DNA from: Monocercomonoides exilis
Lineage: Eukaryota; Preaxostyla; Oxymonadida; Polymastigidae
DNA: 64,000 nucleotides
Direction of reading: 5' to 3'
NCBI GenBank assembly: GCA_001643675.2
Contig: LSRY02000021.1
Location: 1,178,001 to 1,242,000 of the forward strand
Positions 57,581 to 64,000 of the stretch are shown one piece after another (position 1 is the first letter of the stretch; every line of letters starts with the position of its first letter). A program made the position numbers and the translations under genes. The notes under the pieces were generated by a model that saw only the letters and a list, made by a program, of their open reading frames with translations, had not been told where the DNA came from and did not search any database.

Positions 57581-58305
57581 TGAATTAAAATGAGTTGAAT
57601 TTTGCAGTGCATATTTTTTCTTTTTCTATTTTCATCATTTCACAAAATGGAAAAAAAAAGAAAAGATCGAAATATCTATTGTTCTTTGTGAATTGATGAT
57701 GTTGTTCAATCGGAAAAAAAAATAATGAAAAACATATTTTTTTCAAAATACTTTATTCATCAAAAAAGAAGAGAAAGAAGAGATAGATGAGAAAGATAAT
57801 GAAGAAGACGAAGAAGACAAAGTTGAAAATTCAGGGTTGAGAAGTGAAAATCGGCCTGCAAATGAAGAAAAAATACTTCATTTCCATTTAACTTCGTATT
57901 CCTCCAAAAAATAAACTTTTTTCTCATTGAATTTAATTCTCTCTTCTTAAAGTTAAAAAAAAAGATCTAGCAGAAAAAAAGGAAAGAAGTCGGTGTTTCA
58001 AAAGGCTTCTCAAAAGATCAGAAAAGAGAATCAATAAGAGATGTAGAACAAACTTGCCTATATTTATTTCATTTTCATGAAACTGCTTTGAAGATGAAAC
58101 TCATATGGTGAAGAATTTAAAAAAAGATAAGAAGAAAATGGAGATCATTTTAATTCTATTTTTAAACTTCATTTCATCAAAAATGAAGTGGAATAAAAAA
58201 TTTAATATTTGACAAAAAAACAGAAAATTTTTTGTTGAATTGTGAAAAAAAATAAAAAAATAAAAAAACTAATTTGAATTACAATATTTGTAATATTATA
58301 ATTTG
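57581..58305. other. AT/purine-rich intergenic region
   Basis: About 720 bases between two convergent paralogs. It contains A-rich and GAA/AAG-rich tracts (for example near 57,770-57,830) but no recognisable gene. Confidence 0.5.
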
Positions 58306-59620
58306 TTAGGTATTTACAAAATAATCTGAAACATCCAACGATAATGCACGTTGAAATCTTCTTCTTAGAAAACTAAAAACTTCATGAAGGCTTGCGATGA
58401 TATCTTCATATCCCTCTTCTTCCAACTTTTCAAACACTTTCCTTTTTGTTGTTTTTCTTTTCATTTCTTCCGTTTCATCTTTCTTCTTTTCTTTCAATCT
58501 TCTTGAAATATTCAAAAAGATAAGAGAGCTTTCACATGTAATATTGCCATCTATTGTTTGCCGCTGAATCTCCTCCAAAACTGCATCAACAGCTCCACTT
58601 TTCAGCAAGTCTTCAATTTCTGCAATCTTTCTGATCGATATCACTTTAAGTAAACAAATGCAAAAATTGCAAATATCTCTGTAATTGCTCCTTGATGCTC
58701 GATAAATCTGAACAATGCTACGAATAAGCCCAATAAATTCTTCATTCCACAATTGACAACAGCGAAAAAAAAGATTCAATACATGCAGCCATCTCAATGA
58801 AACAATCTCCTCTTCAATTTCTTTTCCTCTTTCCTCTCCTTCTTTTCTCTTCCAATCAATGCATCTTTTCGACTCTTCCAATTCTCTTGTTGCCTTTCTT
58901 GCAAAATGCAGTTCACTGACAATAATTTTTTCCAACGATCCATTGCTGTAAAGTCTGCTAATCAAAATTTGCCAAGCAGACTGATAAGCAAGCTGAGTCA
59001 GATTGCAATGCTCCTGATGATATTCGATGATTTCTTTGATCTCATTCAAATACAGATCTTTTTTGATAGACTGACAAAAAAAGATTGGGGAAAAACATTC
59101 AATCAAAAATGAAAATGAACTACTCATACGAGATATTCAAGATTACACAATGCCATCAAAGCCATTTCCACTTCTTTTCTAACTTTCCCATTTTCTTCTT
59201 TCTTCAATGCAACTTTCAGAAGGTTAGGAATACAAATTGAAGTCAAGTCAGGCGAGATGTGATTTGTTGTAGAAATATAGCATTCGCAGAGATCAACCAG
59301 GAGCTTTTCATCCTTTTCTTTTTTCTTCTCATTTTCATCAATAATCATCTTTTCGAATTTATCACGCAGAAAAGAAAAACGAAGAGCAATTTCGCTCGTA
59401 TCTCCTGTGAGTTCGTAATACATAATATACTTCAGCAACCAAATTGCGTTGTAAATCGACACTTTATCTTCTTCAATCATTTCGAGCATTTTGTTGAACA
59501 GTTCTGTTGTGAAAATGGATTCAAATTCTTCCATATTCATTTCATCAATTATTTCATTCATTTCAATGATTTTTTGTTTCTGACCAATTTTCGTGCAATG
59601 CTCCAGTTCGCAAAACAATT
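58306..59620 (-). CDS. Helical-repeat family protein, copy 2 (best preserved)
   Basis: Minus-strand exons are 59620-59130 and 59070-58306, with a 59-bp phase-0 intron (donor GTATGAG, acceptor TTTGTCAG), giving about 417 codons to a stop at 58306. The frame enters from a phase-1 acceptor (ATTAAAG) at about 59621, matching the other two copies, so a short first exon lies upstream that I could not place. Blocks in order are GQKQKIIEMNEIIDEM, TTELFNKMLEMIEED, EKLLVDLCECYIST, KEVEMALMAL, YLNEIKEIIEYHQEH, LAYQSAWQILI, GAVDAVLEEIQRQT, and EEEGYEDIIA...SDYFVNT. The pattern is helix pairs with acidic/basic linkers, suggesting a cytoplasmic armadillo/HEAT-like scaffold. There are no signal peptide or catalytic motifs. 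The function is unknown. Confidence 0.75.
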
Positions 59621-61638
59621 CTTTAATAAAAAATAGAAATAAATAATAGAAATAAATGAGAATTCAAATACAACAACGAATGCAAGCCTGTGAACTTTTT
59701 TATGTTGTCCATCTCCTATAATTTCATTTTTTTAAAGAAAAAATGAACATGAATGACATGTCATTTTACCGTTTTTATCGAATAAGCATATATTTGGATA
59801 GAAGAAGTTTATGATAGATAAAAACTCAAAATGCCTTTAAAAATGTGCGTTCATACTGCATTTTTAAGCATTTATGTTTTTTACAAAGGATTATGGAGAA
59901 AACAACGCTTTATTATTAATCTTTATTTGTAATGGATTCAATGATCTTCAGATTTGAAAGAACGGAATTATCCATTCACAGAATGAGAAAACCGTGAGTG
60001 AACATTACCTGCCGAACAAGAAAAATTATTTCCTGTGATAACAACAAGAAATAGTGGAATACAATATTTTTGGAATTTTGCCTGATGATTTTAGTCAATT
60101 AGATGGCCAAGGGGAATGCAACAATTTCATCAATAACACAAAAAGGCATAATGTATGTAATTTTTATTGTTCAATTGATTGTGAAGATATTTCCGTCTGT
60201 ATCCTTTCGAAAGTGCAGGAATATGAGTTATTGTTGAAATGGCCAATCTCCGCTTTGGAGAGCAATACGATGAGAATGGAGCAGATTATTATATAGCCAT
60301 TGGGAAATAAATGAAGTTATGCAAGATGCATGATATTCATTTGGAACAAGAGATGAAAACAAATTCTACTGAAGTTTTATTGAATGAAGATTTATGGATG
60401 GAATTCTGTGAAGGACAAAATCTGCACAATGTTACATAGCATTTGGGAGCATAAGGCAGTGGAACAGTTTGTGGTATTTTTTTGGCAAGGAAAGTGGCTG
60501 GCAATATCAAGTGAAAGATATAATCACAAAAAATAGCAACAATTCAATGGAAAAAAGGAGAACCCCAAAATGTCAATTTTATTTTCAAAGTTCTCATGTT
60601 TCTGTGAATGCGCCAGGCAGACATGGAAAGCTACGAAATTCTATTTCTGATTCCGCTTTTGCTTCAAAAGAGTGGAGAAATGGCATCGAAGATACAAACA
60701 TATAATCGAATATTTGTTGGCAATCGAACAACATTCTGCCCGATTGCATCTGGATTTCATTCTTCGAAGGAACAGCCATTTTGAGTAAAAAAAAAAAAAA
60801 AAAGAAGAAGAAGAAGAAGAAGAAGAAGAAGAAATTATCATTCGAAGTTTGTTTTCAACGACGACTACAACAACAACATCCTCATCATCTTATCCCTCCC
60901 TCCTCCTCTCTTCCAAAAAAGCGGCTGTGAATGGCTGCTGACACCAAATGAAACATGCTCCACATTCAACCCAAATCGACTAGCTGTTAAGCAGCCCTGC
61001 AAACACTCCCAGAACCGTCATCTTCATTCAGACGAACATTTCGCTCAGTCAACTCGCCGAAGGAGAAGGGAGAAGATGAAAGAGAATGAAAAGGATGTGA
61101 TGGTGTTGGTGAAGGTGCTAGGTGAAGAAGAATTGGAAGATGAAGATGATGATGGAAAAAATGAGATAGAAGTGGAATGATATTAATAAAAGAGAAAGAA
61201 AGAAAGAAAGAAAGAAAGATGATGAAAATGAAATGAAAGAAATTGAATAAAATGGAATGAAGTTGAATGAAATCATATCCATTTGCAAATTGTGGAAGGA
61301 AAAGCCAACCAACAACATAATGAAGCTGGCTCAATGAAGTTTATTCTTTTTATTCTTCATCTTCTTTTTGTTAGTTTGTCTTCTTCTGGTGAATGTGAAT
61401 ATCTTCTTCATTCGCCCACTCATTTTCTAATTCCTCTCATTCCTCTCCTTTTCTTCTGGTTGTTGAAGAAAGTCAAATAATTATTTTTTTTTTTCACTTA
61501 ATTTCTATCCCTCTTTCTCTTTTCATTCCAAGCACATCTCCCAATTTTCATCTTTAAATTCATCCAATTATTCGTTCTTCCTTGACTTTTACTTTTTGCA
61601 ATAAAATACAAAAAATACAAAAATTCAATAAAATTATC
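59621..61638. other. No supported gene; short microsatellites
   Basis: Short plus-strand frames (60054-60296, 60469-60705) have no recognisable motifs. There is an A(n)/(AAG)n tract at 60788-60835 and an (AAAG)n tract at about 61189-61218. A charged frame ending near 61,178 (EEELEDEDDDGKNE) is too short to call. Confidence 0.4.
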
Positions 61639-61917
61639 CATATGGGACAAAATATTTGACTTCAGGCATTTACATTGATAAATTATGCATTTTTCATTGA
61701 CTTTTTTGTAATCAAAAATTTAGAAAAAAAATGGGTTTATTTTTTGAAATACATGTGAAGTCACAAAACATTTTGTGATCACAACCATGATGTTTGTTTA
61801 CAGTTATGAAAATCAAAATTATTTTGTAATCTGGTAAAGTTTAATAATGTAATAAGTCAAAGAATTTTTTGGTGCATTGTGCATTAAAAGCTTGAAAGTC
61901 CATATTTTCCCCCATAT
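61639..61917. mobile_element. MITE family 2, copy B
   Basis: The same element as 33533-33812 but inverted. It begins CATATGGGACAAAATATTTG and ends TATTTTCCCCCATAT. Interior identity is high with scattered changes. Its right edge is the insertion site of a family-1 MITE, so the family-1 insertion is younger here. Confidence 0.8.
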
Positions 61918-62157
61918 GGGTAAATTTTTTTGAAAAGTTCCTTTCGTTTAATTTTCAAATACAGAAAAAATTTCATATTTTTTTCAAATTTCTGTTCTCT
62001 CTCTTGAAACTTAACAAAAATGGAAATAATGACACTCACAAGTTTTTTCTTTCATGACAGTGAAATTTGATGAATGGTAACAGAAATGTGATCGAAATAT
62101 GAAATTTTTATCTAATTTGAAAATTAAACAAAAGGAACTTTGCAAAAAAATTTAGAC
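61918..62157. mobile_element. MITE family 1, copy B (240 bp)
   Basis: Exactly the same length as copy A at 32151. The ends are GGGTAAATTTTTTTGAAAAG and the complement-like CAAAAAAATTTAGAC. It is flanked by ATAT at 61914-61917 and 62158-62161, again a 4-bp duplication. It has no coding capacity. Confidence 0.85.
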
Positions 62158-62504
62158 ATATAGCCTTTCAAACCAATTTTGAATCCCTTTCCAATTTTAA
62201 TTCAAATGTTGATATCTGTTTCTCCAGAAAAACAATATTAATCAAAATATTCTCTTCATTCTTTCCATTTTCAACAGCAACAGAAAATTTTCAACAAATC
62301 TTATCTGCATTTTTTCAACTATCGTATAGGGAGAATCCAAACTTTTGTAAAAAATTCAAGACAATTTTTTTTTCCTATTCAATTGCATCAAATCGATCCA
62401 AACTTAGTGAATGCTTCTCCAAACATCCACCTGTCAAAAGTTATTCCATTATTTTCATCGGTGCAGAAGGTCATGACACTCAATGGCTCAACTCTAAATT
62501 AAAT

Positions 62505-62640
62505 GTCTATTTTTTTTTTTTGAAAAGTTTCTTTTGTTTGATTTTCAAATAGAATAAAAATTACTTATTTCGAACAAATATCTGTTTCCACTCACCAAAT
62601 TTCTCTGTCACGAAAACAAAAATCTCGAATGATATTCATT
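62505..62640. mobile_element. MITE family 1, partial copy C
   Basis: The left half only: GTCTATTTT then the TTGAAAAGTTTCTTTTGTTT end, preceded by AAAT at 62501-62504. The interior TTTCCACTCACCAAATTT is shared with copy A. The right half is missing where the palindromic element at 62655 begins. Confidence 0.7.
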
Positions 62641-62654
62641 TCTAAGAGAATTGT

Positions 62655-62881
62655 ATTTTCCTCAAAATATATCTCACCAATACAAACTCATTTGAAAAAC
62701 AATACTTCACTTCAGCTTTATTTGTGCTCAGAAAAAATTAATTTTTTAAAATCTCGGAGAAATAGGATTTTGAGTTTCTCCGAGATTTAAATAATATTTT
62801 ATTCTGAGCACAAATGAAACTCCTATGAAAGTTTCGTTTATCAGTTGAGTTTGTATTGGTGAGATATATTTTGAGGAAAAT
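62655..62881. repeat. 227-bp near-perfect palindromic element
   Basis: The arms read ATTTTCCTCAAAATATATCT inward from 62655 and mirror from 62881. They meet at CTCGGAGAAATAGGATTTTG / AGTTTCTCCGAG near the centre. A long hairpin is expected when single-stranded. It is probably a small fold-back or MITE-type element. I see no other copy in the window. Confidence 0.8.
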
Positions 62882-62923
62882 CAACAGGATTATTCCTCTT
62901 GCGGTTATTGAGATATCGATCTT

Positions 62924-62961
62924 GTCCGGTATTTTGTGCGATGTCCGGTATTTTGTGCGAT
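62924..62961. repeat. Two tandem 19-bp GTCCGG units
   Basis: GTCCGGTATTTTGTGCGAT is repeated head to tail with a period of exactly 19 bp. The arrangement matches the 19-bp-spaced CCGG motifs at pogo-like and fold-back ends, so this may be one end of another element. I could not find the other end. Confidence 0.65.
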
Positions 62962-63109
62962 ATCCGTATTTAAGTGAAATTTATAAACCGAAAATTATAA
63001 ATGAAAAAATTTGTTTTCAAAAATAATCACCCGCTTTGAATTATATTTGGCGTAACAATTCTTATTATAATGAAAAAATCAAAATTTCAAATTTGATGCT
63101 CTTGCTTTC

Positions 63110-63575
63110 AATATGTGTTTTTTTGACAGGAAATGTTAGTTGATATTTTTTTGTTACAATTTGTCATTGACAGTCATAGACCTTCAATGACAAAAGGAGT
63201 ATTGATTGATATTTCAGATGCAATCAACGAATATTTTCCAAAGTGCTTAATAAATCTTAAAAAGTTTTTTTTATCGTTGATTGAATTTATTTTTATTTTT
63301 ATTTTTATTTTTATTTTTATTTTTATTTTTATTTTTATTTTTATTTTTATTTTTATTTTTATTTTTATTTTTATTTTTATTTTTATTTTTATTTTTATTT
63401 TTATTTTTATTTTTATTTTTATTTTTATTTTTATTTTTATTTTTATTTTTATTTTTATTTTTATTTTTATTTTTATTTTTATTTTTATTTTTATTTTTAT
63501 TTTTATTTCAATTTAGTAATTTTTAGTGACAGACATATGATATTATTACTTGTCATGTCACCGAAGAATAATTTT
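63110..63575. repeat. Dispersed repeat carrying a (TTTTA)n microsatellite
   Basis: This is the second copy of the repeat at 35412-35980. It shares ATGACAAAAGGAGTA, GAATATTTTCCAAAGTGCTT and a right end CTTGTCATGTCAC, resembling the left end of the other copy in complement. Between them lies (TTTTA) about 44 times (63286-63507). Ile-Phe and Leu-Phe open frames across it are products of the repeat. Confidence 0.8.
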
Positions 63576-64000
63576 TCTGTGGAATAAATTGCAAATGATG
63601 CAAAATCGTATTTGTTTGAACTTTGTTTCTCACTGATTTATACAATATTTATTTCATTTTTCTATAATTTTTGTTCTGCATTTTTTTGTCACATTACATC
63701 AGACTTATTGTGAATATGATAAAAGAAAAGGTTTGAAAATAATTGTTGTTTTTTCACAAATGCAAAAATAATGTGCCAAATAAAAGACAACGTTTCCATT
63801 AAGCGATGTTTTTCAAAAATACAACGATTCGTGGTTGCTTCATAACAGAAAAATATAAATAATAATTGGGTGATTATTTTTGTAATCATATATTTTCATT
63901 CAAAAATTTCGGTTCAAAAATTTCCCTTAAATATAAATTTATGATCATTGAAAAGTGAAAAGACTGATAAAAGACATCTTCATCTTTATATGGGTGATTT
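63576..64000. other. AT-rich end of window
   Basis: No gene is seen. The phrase AATTGGGTGATTATTTT near 63,866 resembles AATTGGGTGATAACTT at about 31,217, a possible further dispersed repeat that continues past the window. Confidence 0.4.

Noticed and set aside
63133-63526. Hydrophobic Ile-Phe / Leu-Phe repeat proteins resembling membrane helices
   Set aside because: The frames are the direct translation of the (TTTTA)n microsatellite and have no independent support.
1-64000. tRNA, rRNA or other structured RNA genes
   Set aside because: I looked for paired stems with T-loop-like GGTTCRA motifs and for rRNA-like conserved blocks and saw none that I could defend. Small RNA genes could have been missed by eye.

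Overview
The window is a eukaryotic nuclear sequence: AT-rich, with short GT-AG introns (about 50-90 bp), very long exons, serine-rich low-complexity proteins, abundant microsatellites and many decayed DNA transposons. The protein repertoire fits a metamonad protist: giant secreted beta-helix proteins with GGA/GGG and FxxC-like repeats ending in a membrane segment and a kinase-like tail, plus a multicopy charged helical family. My best guess is an oxymonad such as Monocercomonoides or a relative. This rests on recalled family resemblance, not on a search. Two reading frames of 7.8 and 9.4 kb are open under the standard genetic code, so no stop-codon reassignment is needed.

Layout. 1-6.7 kb: microsatellites, a decayed beta-helix surface gene (about 1.5-3.8 kb) and a Harbinger/PIF-like transposase with two in-frame stops. 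6.75-14.6 kb (-): an intact 2,612-aa surface receptor with signal peptide, four beta-helix modules, one transmembrane helix and a degenerate kinase domain. 16.8-18.1 kb (-): a truncated relative. 19.5-20.4 kb (-): a four-exon, 214-aa ankyrin protein, divergent from the giant gene at 20.9-30.9 kb (+). That gene encodes a 3,302-aa leucyl-tRNA-synthetase-like protein in which the HIGH and KMSKS signatures are both lost and about 2,100 residues of mostly Ser-rich sequence have been inserted. 31.2-38.5 kb: three pogo-like (DDE_1/CENP-B-like) transposons, two different MITEs and a microsatellite-bearing repeat, partly nested. 38.7-40.1, 54.2-57.6 and 58.3-59.6 kb: three paralogs of one helical-repeat family. 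43.1-44.6 kb: a protein of 14 tandem 30-aa units. 47.25-54.17 kb: a 6.9-kb palindrome whose arms each carry a decaying beta-helix gene. 54.42-56.33 kb: a 1.9-kb fold-back element inserted cleanly, with a TA duplication, into one helical-repeat paralog. 61.6-63.6 kb: a cluster of MITEs and repeats related to those at 32-36 kb.

The functional genes that look intact are the beta-helix/pseudokinase receptor, the ankyrin gene, the LeuRS-like gene, the 30-aa repeat gene and the paralog at 58.3-59.6 kb. Most of the rest is transposon-driven decay. The strongest candidates for new biology are the inactivated giant LeuRS paralog and a 19-bp-spaced duplicated CCGG motif shared by the ends of otherwise different transposons, including the fold-back element.
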